Source: Rhyacichthys aspro
Taxonomy: Eukaryota; Chordata; Actinopteri; Gobiiformes; Rhyacichthyidae
Length of the DNA: 64,000 bases
NCBI GenBank assembly: GCA_036850595.1
Contig: CM072148.1
Coordinates: 3,318,100 to 3,382,099, forward strand
Direction of reading: 5' to 3'
This document shows, piece after piece, positions 11,880 through 23,524 of this stretch (position 1 is the stretch's first letter; every line of letters starts with the position of its first letter). Position numbers and translations under genes: made by a program. Under the pieces are notes generated by a model. That model ran no database searches, was not told the DNA's origin, and saw only the letters and a program-made list of their open reading frames with translations.

Positions 11880-12400
11880 TTTAACGTGATCACAATAGTC
11901 CGTGTACTTCCCGTCACCACTGCCCCGATCATATGTGTGTAATTAGCATGTGTATGATTACTGCTTTCATCGGCTGCCGTTGCCGTTATTACAGTTCCCT
12001 CTCAGATCAGGAGCTCCATGACCAGACACAGATGGTGGTAATGAACGCACAGAGTCCTTGCCGCCATGAAACAAAGAGCCCGTCCATGTGTCACGGCACA
12101 CGGCGAGCGCACATGTCGGAGCGTATCTCCAGGAGGTGTTTACAGGTTGTATTCATGCTCGCTACGCACCGCCGCGTTATATCACCTGTAATGAGATTAT
12201 GCCTGCTATTTTTACGGAAGCGCAGGCAGGAGGAACGCCACGTTAGTCGCCTTCTTTTTTTTCTTCCCCCCCTTGACCTTGAAACACTCGCTCGTTTGGT
12301 GTTTTCGTCTCACGTGCGGCACATTCGTAGGAGGAGATCTAAATGAGCAGCTAGGCTTGTACTGCGGCGAGTCTAAAAATAGGTGCATGAAATATGTCCG
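11880..12400. promoter_or_regulatory. Candidate conserved regulatory block with homeobox and MEF2-type sites
   Basis: GC-richer unique sequence holds TGTAATTAGCATG near 11,938, TGATTACTG near 11,956, CTGTAATGAGATTATGCC near 12,186 and a perfect MEF2-type site CTAAAAATAG at 12,373-12,382. A 137-codon plus-strand frame (11,933-12,346) ends just before the MEF2 site. Its translation is cysteine/arginine-rich with no recognisable family, and I do not accept it as a gene. Enhancer role is inferred. Confidence 0.35.
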
Positions 12401-12711
12401 TTATTTGGTGTAGTAACAGTCTGAATTATGTAGGAGGCATTATGTGGCATATATGATGTAAATGAATAATTAATATGTTTCCACTGAACTGTTTTATTAC
12501 TGTTCATTGCTGAGCGTTAATGTCTGCGGTCTAATGAGGCGTTCGTGTGATGTTTGCAGCAGCTCAGAAACAGACACATGTGCAGCCAGTAACACATCAG
12601 CTCCAGACTGTATATGTACTGTACAAACTTCAAAGTTAGTTTTACTTCATCAATATGTCTTCCATTTTTTGATTTGGGACACTTTTTCACTTTGTACTTT
12701 TTTGCAGCCGA

Positions 12712-12735
12712 TACAAAGCTACAAAGCTACAAAGC
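12712..12735 (+). repeat. Short tandem repeat, 8-bp unit TACAAAGC x3
   Basis: There are three exact tandem copies of TACAAAGC followed by a partial copy (TA). It is a small local duplication with no sign of function. Confidence 0.9.
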
Positions 12736-12739
12736 TAAG

Positions 12740-13775
12740 GGTTATCAATTGCTTGCTATTGCTTTTGACTACAATATAATCATTCATATATCTCTTCCTA
12801 GTGTTTCTTGAGCTTAAGTTTGATTAAACGATGAAAAAAATCAAAAAACAAAGACAAAACATCCACCTTTCTTCTACAATTACAGCCAGAACCAAGACAC
12901 TTACAGTGACTCTAAGTAGGAGCTTAAAACCCACAGACTGTTATCCTCATTGAGCATATGCTTTTAACACAACTTTAATCTTGTTGAATTATAGATATCA
13001 CAGTTTTTCATTTGATCAGGTGCTTTCTGTGTTTGCCTCCAGAGAAAGGGTAAAGTTTAACGACATTAATCCACTCTTTTCTCATCTCTGGGTTTTCTCT
13101 GAACAAACACAGCCCCTCGATTCGTTTCTTTACATAGTTATCGAGCTAACCGCTAAGAAAAGATCATTTCAGGTCGATTTTGGCAGGATTCTCTACAATT
13201 CTCCTAATTTTCAGACAAAACTAATCAGTCATTTATTGGGACCGTACAGTTTAACACAAAACACTCTTTAAATCTAAATAAATAAATCACGTATGAGTAA
13301 ACTGTGAGGTTGTAGAAAAGCACCAGAAACCCTTTAACCATTTCAACTTTGAAAAATGCAGAGGGTTTTGCAGTGACTTTTAGTAACCTTCAGAAAGTGT
13401 GTTATTTTCGTTTGCACTCTACACGTGAGCCTCCATCTTCTGGTATTTCCTACACCACACGAACGCCACATGAACACACAACAATACATTTTAACATAAG
13501 AGTTTATGAAGGCCTTGTGACTTTATGATTGGAAATATCAAATACATCAATGTGGAGATGCTATTACGAAACATAAAACGACTTCCTTTTATACATTCAA
13601 GGTCATGTGCCATTGTTATGAATTATTTTATTGCACGGTTGTTTCCTGACAGGCTTTATCTGCCGTCACGATACCTGAAAATAAAATGGCCTAGACGTGC
13701 CACCAATAAAATGCACGCTCTTGAATGACATTCTGTAATCAAATGCACGGATGACCAGTGGACGCCTGAATCTAC
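12740..13775. other. AT-rich sequence without recognised features
   Basis: The frames at 12,981-13,271 and 13,525-13,728 show no domain, and their codon content looks like that of noncoding AT-rich DNA. No repeat family was recognised. Confidence 0.5.
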
Positions 13776-13779
13776 TCGT

Positions 13780-14175
13780 TCATTCTCTCGTTCGGTGAAA
13801 GTGACACCGACTCCCGACGGGTTTGATTTACAGTCCGCCCACAGAGCAGCCCAGACCCGGGGCGGTCTCGCTCCGGGTCCTGACACCTCCAAACCGCTTT
13901 ACTGTCTTTTACCGCCTGACCCCCATCAGTATCCAGCTCTCCCCATTAGTGAGTCACAGCGGCCCCGGGGCCAGTGTCAGGGCACCGGGACGGCCGCTGA
14001 AGGGATGAAGACCGCCGCTCCGGCCGACACATGATTCAGTGTGTTCAGGGCACGGCGCACAGTTAACTGGATTCCTATCATTTCTGTCCCGGGAGATTAG
14101 AGACGGTGATATCCTTGACCTCCCGCGGGACTCCAGGAGGAACCACCCGGTCGTTAAAGCCGGCTGATTGTGGGA
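13780..14175. promoter_or_regulatory. CpG-rich island, candidate regulatory element
   Basis: This block is strongly GC-rich and retains many CpGs (for example around 13,855-13,985 and 14,090-14,160), unlike the bulk of the window. Frames are open on both strands (13,656-14,034), which GC-rich noncoding DNA often gives, and none resembles a known protein. It could be an unmethylated island at an alternative promoter or a conserved element. There is no clear TATA box or splice donor pair to support a first exon. Confidence 0.35.
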
Positions 14176-15189
14176 CGGGGCAGTGGGTGATATAAAGACG
14201 TGTGTGTGACCTCTGTGGATGGATCCTCGCTTTGCCCCGTGCTCAGCCGGGACTTATTTCCATTTTTATAAATCCTCTCATCTGATGGAGGCGTCTTATA
14301 TATTCTTCTCGGGAGAAAAGCCATGAATGTAAAATGCAGCCTTCCATTCAACTTCCATTTTGCAATGATAACAAGGTAATATTGATTTTTATATAGATTT
14401 TCCCTCAATATTATTTGACTAAACTTCAGCAAACCTCAAAACAATGACTATAAAGTAGGATTTTCACAACAAAACATTTCCATTTCCAATTCTTTTCAGG
14501 CACAAATACATCTGACTAGATTTTTAAGGACAGTGAGCAGTTTCTGTCCTGGAGCTGTGCAAGGTACACTACTGTCGAAACATTTTAGGCAAAGGTCAGC
14601 TGCTCCTAATTTCATTTAGAGCGCTTTGACATCTGAAATCCAACCTAGCGTCATCTACACCAAACTACATCGAGATGAGACTCATGTATGTGACAAACTA
14701 AAGTTCAACTAAATGCTTTGTGAAGAACCAGCAGAAAGCAAGAAAAACTGCTCAAAAAGTCAAAAGTAGACGGTTTTTGGAGCATCCGACAGTATTATCC
14801 AAACAAATACACACTGTTTATGCCTCTATACTCCTGACTTAGCTTTTTCGTCTACGTTGTTTACGAGAAAAGTGTAACTGTTAGCTTCTTTCTTGTGCAT
14901 CTAAACTTGGACAAGGACAGCAGACCGATTATATGTCCTAATCAAACTATATTACATAAAATACAACTATATAGGCCTCTATCCTGTAGAATCACGTCTG
15001 TTTTTGATGCAGTGCTGCTCGAGAAGATCATGAGCATCCTCCACTAACCTTTGACCTTGTCCCACTTGTTTTGACCTTTTAGACAGTTTTTTTGCCGATG
15101 AACAACTTCTGCGAGACTTTCTAAAGTAGTTCTTACACGATCAGGTGCCAAAGTGGTTTTTTTAAAATTATTATTACCTCATACTTTTC

Positions 15190-15425
15190 CATCCTTTGTT
15201 CGTCCCAACTTTTTAAAGATGTATTGCTGCCATTAAATTCAAAAAGCGCTATTATTTTTCATGTAATGGTAAAATGTCTCCGTTTCAACACTTGATAAGT
15301 CGTTTATTTCCTAATGTGAATAAAATATGCTTTTATGAGATTCTCAAATTGCATTTTTTTATTTTTTTTTTATTTGACATTTTACACCGTGTCCCAACTT
15401 TTTTTGTAACAGCTCTGATTTCTTT
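15190..15425 (+). mobile_element. Degenerate DNA-transposon-type repeat fragment
   Basis: The phrases TTTCAACACTTGATAAGTCG, GAATAAAATATGCTTTTATG and 'cattttacaccgtgtcccaa' with a following CTTTTT run match, in order, a repeat end very common in fish genomes that I recall as '...caacatttgatatgt...gaataaaatatggg...cattttacacaacgtcccaactttt'. No coding potential remains. I recall the family only as a widespread DNA-type element, so the class is uncertain. Confidence 0.5.
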
Positions 15426-15469
15426 ACGGAACACACAGTAGAAAGGTCTATTTGTGTGCTAGATCTCAC

Positions 15470-16035
15470 TTACCATGACAACTATTGAGATATACTGCTC
15501 AAAACCCACCCCGACACTCTGTGGAATTGACGCCACAATGAGCGGGCCCCACGCGACGCTAGCGCCCGTGATTTATGGCGTCCCGGCGTACGGCGCGCTC
15601 GCCAGAAACATATATGTGCACTTTGGATTGCCTCGTCTGGGCTGCCACTCCACTTACCTACCCTACTTAAGGCTTAATGGATGGGCTTTGTTCCACTTAG
15701 ATTTCTCTGAAGGAGTCTCTTCGGACTTGGACCAAACGTGGCTCCAGTCAATCTCAAAGTAATTACAGGTTTCAGTGGGCAGACCTTCCCCCGGTGCTGT
15801 CTTACTTTGCGGCGCAGCAGGGGGTCCTCGGTTGAAGCTTCTCACGAGGGGCTCCAAAACCACCTGAGACCCGCTGAAAATACTCCACACTCTCCACACT
15901 CTTCACCCACTCTACACTAATGTTATTGTACCCTTCGGTCGTGTGCGCACCGGGATATTTATGGCACTAATAAAGCCATCACTTCTTACCATCTCCAACG
16001 GTAGTCCCCATTCGTGCCATAAATTAAGTCCCGAC
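15470..16035. promoter_or_regulatory. GC-rich candidate element with three TTTATGGC motifs
   Basis: ATTTATGGC at 15,571-15,579, TATTTATGGCAC at 15,957-15,966 and its inverse GTGCCATAAATT at 16,014-16,025 are matches to the caudal/posterior-HOX consensus TTTAT(G/T)G. The last two form an inverted pair about 47 bp apart. CpG-rich DNA surrounds the first motif. A 95-codon frame (15,475-15,762) covers the left part, but its product resembles nothing I know. Regulatory role is inference from motifs. Confidence 0.35.
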
Positions 16036-16591
16036 ACAGTATTTTAGCCGTTCTTCAGTTTGATGGCCGAGTATACGTTTATTTATCAAAATGAAGGGTC
16101 AATAATTGCATCTTTCCAGTAAAGTGCTTTTTACAAGACTGGAGAATTATGATCATCATTTTGGTGTTGACAGGAGACTGCTGCTGGGAATAAAAAGAAA
16201 ATGAGGGGGAAAAAGACCAGTCAGGCGTTTAATTAACACCACATGACGCCGAGGTCAGACCCGTGTGTTCTGTGCCCAATCATCGCTAATACTCCAACAA
16301 TCTGGGCTTTATCTACATCAGTCCTCATTTAAATATTGAGGTTTTTTTAAATTAAATTTTTGGTGACATCCAGTGGCTGAAAATGCAGACTACAGCACAC
16401 TTTATCTTTTCATTTTATTGTTTATTTCATTCATTAAAAACAATTATAACAGTTTAACATTCAAATTAAATATTATGAATGAAAAGGAGCAGAAAGAAGT
16501 ATAAACTTACAGTGTCTGCCCCCTATTCACAATTTAACATTTAACATTAATTTAACATTTCTTATCTCCACCATTTTACAGAATGAACTGC

Positions 16592-16850
16592 TATGGTAGC
16601 CCTGCAGGGACAAACTGTTTATGAATTAGTCCAGAATGAGTCTGGTCTCTGTAGATTTAAGTTGGATTTCCGGGGGCAGCACTAACTCAGAATAAACCAG
16701 TAGAAAAATAAACTTCAAAACCTGCTCCATTTTAGCAAAAGATGTGCAAAGATTCAACTTTCAAAAAACTGCACCTAAAACTGTGGAACAAGTTCAAGAA
16801 AACATCAAATTGTAAAGACTTTGACCATCTCAGCCTCTACAGAACATATG
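16592..16850 (+). repeat. Family B interspersed repeat, copy B1
   Basis: Ordered blocks are shared with 19,065-19,395: TTAGTCCAGAATGAGTCTGG, GATTTAAGTTGGATTTCC, 'caaaaaactgc', CTGTGGAACA and 'tgtaaagactttga' with 'cagaacata' at the end. B1 lacks about 80 bp of the middle of B2. The sequence is noncoding and the class is unknown. Confidence 0.75.
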
Positions 16851-17283
16851 ACAGTGAGTTTAGTTCATAAATGTCCCAAATATTTAACAAAAATGTGAGC
16901 AAAAAGAAACATGAATGCTCTTCTCTTCCATCAGTGCTCAGTTTGTCTCTGGGCAGTCGTACAAACAGCAAATAATGGAACTACTTGCTTAAATTTATTT
17001 TCCTACACTATTAAACACATTATTTGGTACATTTCTATAGATTTTTACATTTTTACAGTAAAGATATTGCACTTTAACATGATATTCTTCCACTGTTTAG
17101 TCCAGTTGGGGCTCACAGTTAGTCGCAGGGTTAACACTTGAAGACAGACACTGATAGACAACAGTTCACTCTCACGTTCATCTTCTTCAAATGTAGATTC
17201 AGTGATTGACCTGTAAGTGTTTGGACGTCAGAGAGAACACACAGACGAGCTGCGAGTCGGCCAGAAAAACAGTTTCTTGCAAA

Positions 17284-17360
17284 AAGTGTGTTTATTTTAT
17301 TCTGCTGCCCCCCGGAAATCCAGCTCGAATCCTCAGAGACCTGACTAACTTCTTTTACAC
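17284..17360 (-). repeat. Family B fragment, copy B3
   Basis: On the minus strand, the GTTAGTC...CTGGATTTCC segment followed by GGGGGGCAGCA resembles the B1 part 'ttagtccagaatgagtctgg...ttggatttccgggggcagca'. Only about 75 bp are matched, so this is a fragment. Confidence 0.45.
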
Positions 17361-17369
17361 AACATAAAA

Positions 17370-17600
17370 AGATTAATTATGGCTGGCCAGGCTAATTTAC
17401 TGCCTCAATGATGTAACCTGCATGCTTTCTTGTTTGTTTCCCCAGACGACAAAAGTCTGTTTGTGTTTTATTGCACATATGCAGCTGTAATTTAATAAAT
17501 AACCGAATAAAAATCTCATTCCGCCGAGTGATATGCTTCCTCTGTCGCTTTCTAGCCGATCCTTTCTGGTTTGCAGCAGCCACATCCGCCCACACGCTCT
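17370..17600. promoter_or_regulatory. Unique GC-balanced block, weak regulatory candidate
   Basis: GGCTAATTTACTGCC and TGTAATTTAATAAATAACCG give homeobox-like motifs in a non-repetitive block next to the CpG-rich region. TTTGTTTCCCCAG at 17,433-17,445 looks like a splice acceptor, but no frame or donor downstream supports an exon. Confidence 0.2.
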
Positions 17601-17819
17601 CATTTCAACACACTATCACTAACAAGGCTTAAACTTAAGTTCCAAAGAGAGAAAGGTGAACTATCATAGACCCAATTAATTTGAAGACATTACAGTCTGT
17701 CCCTGTAATATAATTCACCTTTGGGTTGCACACATCTACAGACCTGCTATCGGCGATAAAAACGGAAGCGAGAGTCAGACAATAAAGTGAATTAAAAAAG
17801 CTAAATCTCATTAAGTCGT

Positions 17820-18880
17820 GTTAAATCACTTTGGTTTGGAGATGGTCACGCAGATATACGACAGACGAGGCTGCTGTAGCCGCGGCGCTCGGTCCTGCAG
17901 ACAGAAATAATCCAGCCGGCGTCTATTTATACCCCCTCTATTTTTAGCCTCCACAATGGTGCCACGGAAATTGACAAATTGGAAAGGCGCCGCACGTGAC
18001 GGAGTTTGCCTGTGCGGTTCGAAGCTCTGCTCGCGTGCCATCCTTCTCATTCAGGACCCCCTCCCGCCTCCGAAACAACCCCCCCCCCTCCGCTCATTTC
18101 CTCCTTCCTCTACCTGCTTTTTCATTCAAAGTATCCAGCCCCCATCTCTCCGCTTCATTCAGTCGTGAAGCTGCGACTCCGCGGTCACGTTTTTTCTCCG
18201 TACTTTCCCCCAGCCCCCGAAGGCGAGCCATTTCAGGATATTTCACAGCAGAGCAACACACCGACCGACTGTCACTCTCCAAGACGTGGGCGCGCGAGCT
18301 AAGCCGGCGTACAGACACATGCTAGAAAAAAAAACCACACACATACACACACCTCACATGCTGCAACGACTGATACGGTTTCACCAGATCGAGACGTTTT
18401 TGCAGTGAAACCGAACGGCGATAAAAAAGCAACAGAGGGGGATTTGCTCGAGGCGACGAACACAGCGATTCATATAGAGATTCATGAATGTATGAATGCG
18501 CCGGGGCTAAAAATAAAAGCGCTTTTATTTATTTATTTATTTATTTGCCTCGACACACACACACGCGCGACTCGGGAATCGTTCAGCTCATGCTTCTGTT
18601 TGGCTCTCCGAGGAGATGAGCTAAAAATAGAGGTGTTTCCCGTGCACGTTTCAGAACGATTCCCCCAACCCGCTCCGGCTCCAACCCTCCCGCCTCCGCC
18701 TTCCTCGTGCGCTCAGCCCCCTCCCACCGCAGCCCACTGTCAGACCGCAGCAGATACGCCTTATCTCAACACCGACACGCACCGGCGCTGTGTTTACCAG
18801 CGTCTTCACCAATTCAATGACATTTGTCTGATTAGAAAGATGCGCCTCAGTCAATATTACAGTTTAGAAACATAAAGTGA
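17820..18880. promoter_or_regulatory. CpG-rich island with four MEF2-type sites
   Basis: About 1 kb of GC-rich, CpG-retaining DNA holds MEF2-type motifs (YTAWWWWTAR): CTATTTTTAG 17,938-17,947, CTAAAAATAA 18,507-18,516 and CTAAAAATAG 18,621-18,630 are exact, and CTATTTATAC 17,923-17,932 is close. A polypyrimidine/C-rich stretch covers 18,045-18,240, and GAATG repeats lie near 18,486-18,498. Overlapping frames (17,996-18,325; 18,405-18,875) are open because of base composition and show no domain. It is a candidate promoter-type island or muscle/neural enhancer for an unseen gene. I see no convincing transcription start site or splice donor. Confidence 0.4.
18525..18547 (+). repeat. (TTTA)n microsatellite
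   Basis: Tandem TTTA units run for about 23 bp within the CpG-rich island. A CA-rich stretch follows at about 18,556-18,568. Confidence 0.85.
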
Positions 18881-19064
18881 GTGAGATAAGGCTTTGTGGA
18901 GCTAATAATTAAGCACTTGAGAAGTTAAAATGGGCTTTTTAACTGTAAAATGTGAAAAACAGTGGCTGTGATCAAAACTATACACAGTTTAAAGAAAGGT
19001 ATTGCATATTTAGGGGGAAATATTAGCCATTAACAGTACATCACCATCGTAATTAAACTAAAAT

Positions 19065-19395
19065 ACCTTGTAACCTGCCCAGACTTGTTTATTAATTTGT
19101 CCAGAATGAGTTTGGTTACAATAGATTTAAGTTGGATTTCCAGGGACGAATTTGGGTAGATATTCAAACCAAAAACACGATGCATTGCTTAAAAGTTAGC
19201 TCCATTTTTGCAAAACGATTACTCTTGGTCCGACAACGGAAATAATGAGGGTCACAGAATATGTCCGAGGAGTCTCTCAGAAATAAAGACGTGCAGAGGT
19301 TCAAAAAACTGCTCCTAAATACTGTGGAACAATGTCAGGAAAACATAATATTGTAAAGACTTTGATTGTCTCAGCATCTTCAGAACATACTCATT
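19065..19395 (+). repeat. Family B interspersed repeat, longer copy B2
   Basis: It has the same order of blocks as B1, with an extra middle section around 19,205-19,295 that includes a 'ccgaggagtctctcagaaat' segment. No coding frame, terminal inverted repeats or poly(A) tail were seen. Two related copies 2.5 kb apart in the same orientation could be independent insertions or a local duplication. Confidence 0.75.
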
Positions 19396-20179
19396 AAAAA
19401 CTGGTCTGATTCTGAAACGTTTTTTTACCTGAGACTGTTTCTAAAATGCTCCTCGTCAGCCTGATTAGTCCCAGATGCTCTTTCAGCTGTTTTGTTCGTT
19501 TGTTTGTTTTAGTACAGCTTACGTTTCAGTCTTTGTTGCTCCTTTTTGAGATGCGTTGCAATCTTATTCAATATGACGTGTATTTATTTATGAAAACTGT
19601 CTTAGTTTCTATTTTCTTTTGTGAATACTATCGTTTATTGGCTGCATTCTGTCTTATTTACATAAAACAAGTTCAGAATTGTCTTTGTAGATCATAAATA
19701 GCTTGAGTTTTTATAATTCAACACAAGCAATAGCCTTGATGTTGGGTAAAAGTGAAGGGTCTGTTGCAAACTCACAATAAATACACGACACTAAAGGGCT
19801 CTCAATTAAATCTTTTAATATGAAAACCTCCACAGACACTGATAGAACTCAAATTAAACACTGACCTTTCACCTTGTTTCACCGTATTATTACTGCTTTG
19901 CTTTGTTTCCTGACTCCATATTATTTTGTATTGAACATAGTGCGTATCACATCACTTTTTCTTGATACGCTAGTGCTTTTTTCCCGCCGCTGGAGTGCTT
20001 TCCCATTTAGCGAGTTAATTAAATTTTCTCTCTTGTGCTGCAACAATGCTTTAATATACTGTACCTACACAAAGCTCCGGCCTCTACTTCGGATCGGCAC
20101 ATTTCATGCAAAACTGATCCTTTGAAATTGCGAGAGCACTAATAAATCTGGCAAATCAGAATGTGCACTCAAGCACACT

Positions 20180-20480
20180 TATTCTATCATTCCTCCATTT
20201 GTGTGGTCCTCTAAATGTTTAAGCAACGGGCAGAAAGCAGCACTCACCTGATTGCTCTGGTAGATAGTCGACGTGCGCGCAATATAACTCCACTCGGCGT
20301 TTCCGGCCGTGTTTGTGTCGTACAATATTTGAAAATATGAAAATGGAAAGTGCTCGTGGCAGTTAAGTGATTTTTCTGCTCCACGACACCACACACGGTC
20401 GATGTAGCGGTGGTGTAGCCGGGCGAGGTGTTAAATATTAATACAGAACACTGACCTTTTAATATATCGTTATGCATTCG
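20180..20480 (-). other. Candidate exon or conserved noncoding block (minus strand)
   Basis: On the minus strand a 61-codon frame is open from about 20,430 down to 20,248 and ends exactly at a perfect splice donor, CAG|GTGAGT. The translation includes AEWSYIARTSTIYQSNQ just before the donor and looks protein-like. I do not recognise the family, and the acceptor side is weak (no good pyrimidine tract). The same bases hold an NKX2-like CACTTAA and CpGs, so a conserved regulatory element is at least as likely. No partner exon was found in the window. Confidence 0.25.
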
Positions 20481-20489
20481 GTCTGAGAT

Positions 20490-21640
20490 TTAAAAAGCTT
20501 GTTTGTTTTTTCGGCAAATGTAAAAAAAAAAAAGCGTCTGTAGATTACTGTTTACAAATTGGATTCATGTTTCACAAACGATAGGCTACGGTTTGAACAC
20601 AAATTTATTTACTGCACTCATAATGTAAATATAACTAACTCACATTAATGTAGAGGCAGTGGGACTCCTAGAATTGTTCCTGTGTGTGATTTAAATTATG
20701 TTCTTTGTGTTTCTTTAGGTTTTAGTCCTTTTGTAGCGTGATATTCTGCCTTCTCTTTAATCCAGGATGTTGAGAGATTTGAAGTTATTGTTATTATTTA
20801 TTTTATATTATATTTGTTATTGCCTCTGTCCTCAAAGTTTGCGTTGTTTTCTTTCTAAAAAGTATTTTGATGGCTCCAAAGCCTCGTTGGAGCAGCTCCC
20901 ACAGACTCACACAGAGAGGGCTTGGGGCTTGTGTATCACCTGTTGCTGCCATGAACTTGTCGTATTTTCTTTTAAACGCTGCTTTCTTTTCGTCGGTCTC
21001 TTATTCGTGCGTCTTAGCTGTTTTGGAACTGTCTACTGCGTAACGCTGAGGGGTTTCAGCTGATGCCAGTGTCTACAGTTTGCCTGTGGTCCGTGGTGTT
21101 TGTGGTATTTTTGATTGTGGTGGTAAACCGAGCCAAGAAAGACAATACTGAGAATTTGAATGTCTGTGGGGCGGGAATGTAAGGGGAAAATAATGTGATA
21201 TTTGGCGAGTTTTGTGCCATATTAATGCAGAAGGTGGCCTGAAAATGATCTAAAATGGAGCAGGTCTTATGCCATGTTTTGTTTCTTTGTTTTTTAATTG
21301 TTTTTTGGGGGCATATGTTGGTAAAGCACCCTGAATTCTGACAAATCCACAAGCTTTTTATGTTTACTGAAATGGAATATCTACTGTCAGCCTTTACCTG
21401 GTCCTAGAGGCAGGTCTTAGAACAGAACGAGGGAACTGGATGTAGAGTAATAAAGGAAGAACATGTAGAAAGGAAGTTCTTGTTTATTTTATTAATTATT
21501 GATAATGTCATCTGAATATAAGCTTGCTGGAATGACTTCTTTTATCGTTTTATCAATTTGGAGTATTTTCTTGAAGAACTGTGTAATATAGTTGGACATG
21601 AGTTCCCTTTATAGCATTTCCCAGAGCTCTATCTTCCATT
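20490..21640. other. AT-rich sequence, no gene seen
   Basis: A plus-strand frame at 20,767-21,063 and a minus-strand frame at 21,056-21,352 are hydrophobic or threonine-rich products of low-complexity DNA without domain similarity. No repeat family was recognised. Confidence 0.5.
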
Positions 21641-21689
21641 AGCCATCGCTTGGTTTCTTGGTATGACTTCTGGAGCAAGTACGAACCGG

Positions 21690-22190
21690 AGCCCATCCCC
21701 TGTTAAGTGTGTTATGGCATGTTTGCAGCGTTAGAAATACAGTAACCTGACAACAGGGTTAGCTCGGAGCTAATGGAAAGTCTGTGTCGCAGTGAGGCCG
21801 AGGGCCACGAGGGGGCACGAGGTGTGTTGAATGATGGGATTGCATGAGCAGAAAAGGAGCGTTGATGTGTTTTAGTCGGACATGTATCCCACCCGCTGCT
21901 CCTCAGGTGGGCTCGGTTCACCCTCGGGTCGGACCGTGCTTCTAGCCTAAAAGCTATTTCACTAAAGGGCTATTTGGATCACTGCTCATCCAGCGCCATG
22001 ACAGCACATCCAGGAGTGACTTCAACACCTTTCTATTTCTGATGCTGCTCCACGTATAATGACAGCAGCCTGACGAGAAGATGTCAGTTTACAGCAAATG
22101 ACCGCCGGGCTGTGATAGAAGAGGAATCCAAATTGAAAAAGTGAAGCAGCGAGCAATTTCCATAAACGAAAAGCGTTCCCTGTTCGTGTT
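21690..22190. promoter_or_regulatory. GC-richer candidate regulatory block
   Basis: CpG-containing unique sequence around 21,780-21,940 and 22,070-22,190 shows no repeat homology and no credible frame. Candidate conserved element on composition alone. Confidence 0.22.
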
Positions 22191-23349
22191 CGTTCGCATG
22201 TGCTTTGACTTTTTGTGCTTTTTTTCTCAATTTACAGAAGAAAGTTCACTCAACAATATCAAAGACTCCACGGATGAATAAATAAACAGCTGAACGTAAA
22301 CTCTGTGGAGAATCAGAGAGTAACCAGCTGCTCCAGCGGGACTCAGAAAAAGACTCAAGAGCCTTTAGTTTGAGACTCAACGGACCAGACTAATAGAAAT
22401 GTTGCGTGTAAACCTCGTGTATTTAACCTATATTCAGTCTGTTACCGTTCAGGATGCAGTTTTTAAGATACGTGCCTGTTTTCATCATCATTTTATTGCA
22501 TTAAATGAAACCAACCTGTTTTATAAGATAAGCACAGAAAAAGATTGAAGGACGATACGGACACATCTCTTCCATCATTTTCACACAAATAAGTTCAAAC
22601 ACGTGACTTCACTCCTGACATTTACAGGTCCCATGTGTCTTTGTGACGTTTGATCAGATCTTAGTCTGAACAGAGCACGCTTCCACGTTTGAACCCAGTT
22701 GTAGGTTAATTATTACAGTGTAAATGTCACTGGGACAACTTTTAACATAAATCATAGTTTATCACACACGCCTAAATGATGAATGGATCTATGAGCTTCA
22801 TGTGGGGCTTTTATTGTTTATTTAAAGGTGTTTAATTTTGAAACATCATGAAACGAACATAATCTGTTGTCATCATTCATTAAAGTTGTGGATGTGGAGA
22901 GAAAGTAATGTCATTTCAAAATACTAACCCAAGCCCCTGCTACACTTTTTTACAATTGTATAAGATTACAACATGTCACACTTGTTTTACTTGAGTCTCC
23001 AATGACTTTCGTCTCTGGTTTGATGCCCGTCACAGTCCACAATAAGAGAGGCCGAGTGTGTCGTGGGCTCCAGTTCTACTTTGGTTCAAAACAAGCAGCG
23101 TGAGTGACGGCTTCGGTGGCTTTCAAAAGAGCGACAGAGTTTGGAAAAAGAAGCACGCCACAGAAACAAAGAGAAACACAGAAGGAGGGACGATAGATGT
23201 GTCCAGGACAGTTATGTACAGAGCATCGACGATCACAGTGTGACAGGAACTGGGAAAAAACTACAGTTACTGCCATTTCAGTCAGATAAAGAGGTTTAAA
23301 GTACTATTCTACAACAATCTGAATGTGTTTGTTAATATGTGCATGTTAC

Positions 23350-23431
23350 TGTCTGTTTTGTGAAGCCCTTTGAGGAAATCGTTGTTGTGATACCGGGCTA
23401 TACAAATAAAACTGAATTTAAACTGAATTAT
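23350..23431 (+). mobile_element. L2-type SINE/LINE 3' tail
   Basis: The phrase 'tgtgaagccctttgaggaaa' followed by GTTGTTGTGATACCGGGCTA and TACAAATAAAACTGAATTTA matches the common fish tail I recall as 'gtaaagcgctttgaga...ttgttgtaattggcgctatataaataaaattgaatt'. Only the tail is present, as expected for a 5'-truncated insertion. Confidence 0.7.
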
Positions 23432-23524
23432 AGGGGTTTGTAAACAGGTCCATGTGTAAATATAGAGTTTTTTGTGTCTTATGTGCACTGAAGACAAACA
23501 TAATCATTACAGATGATCTTATTT

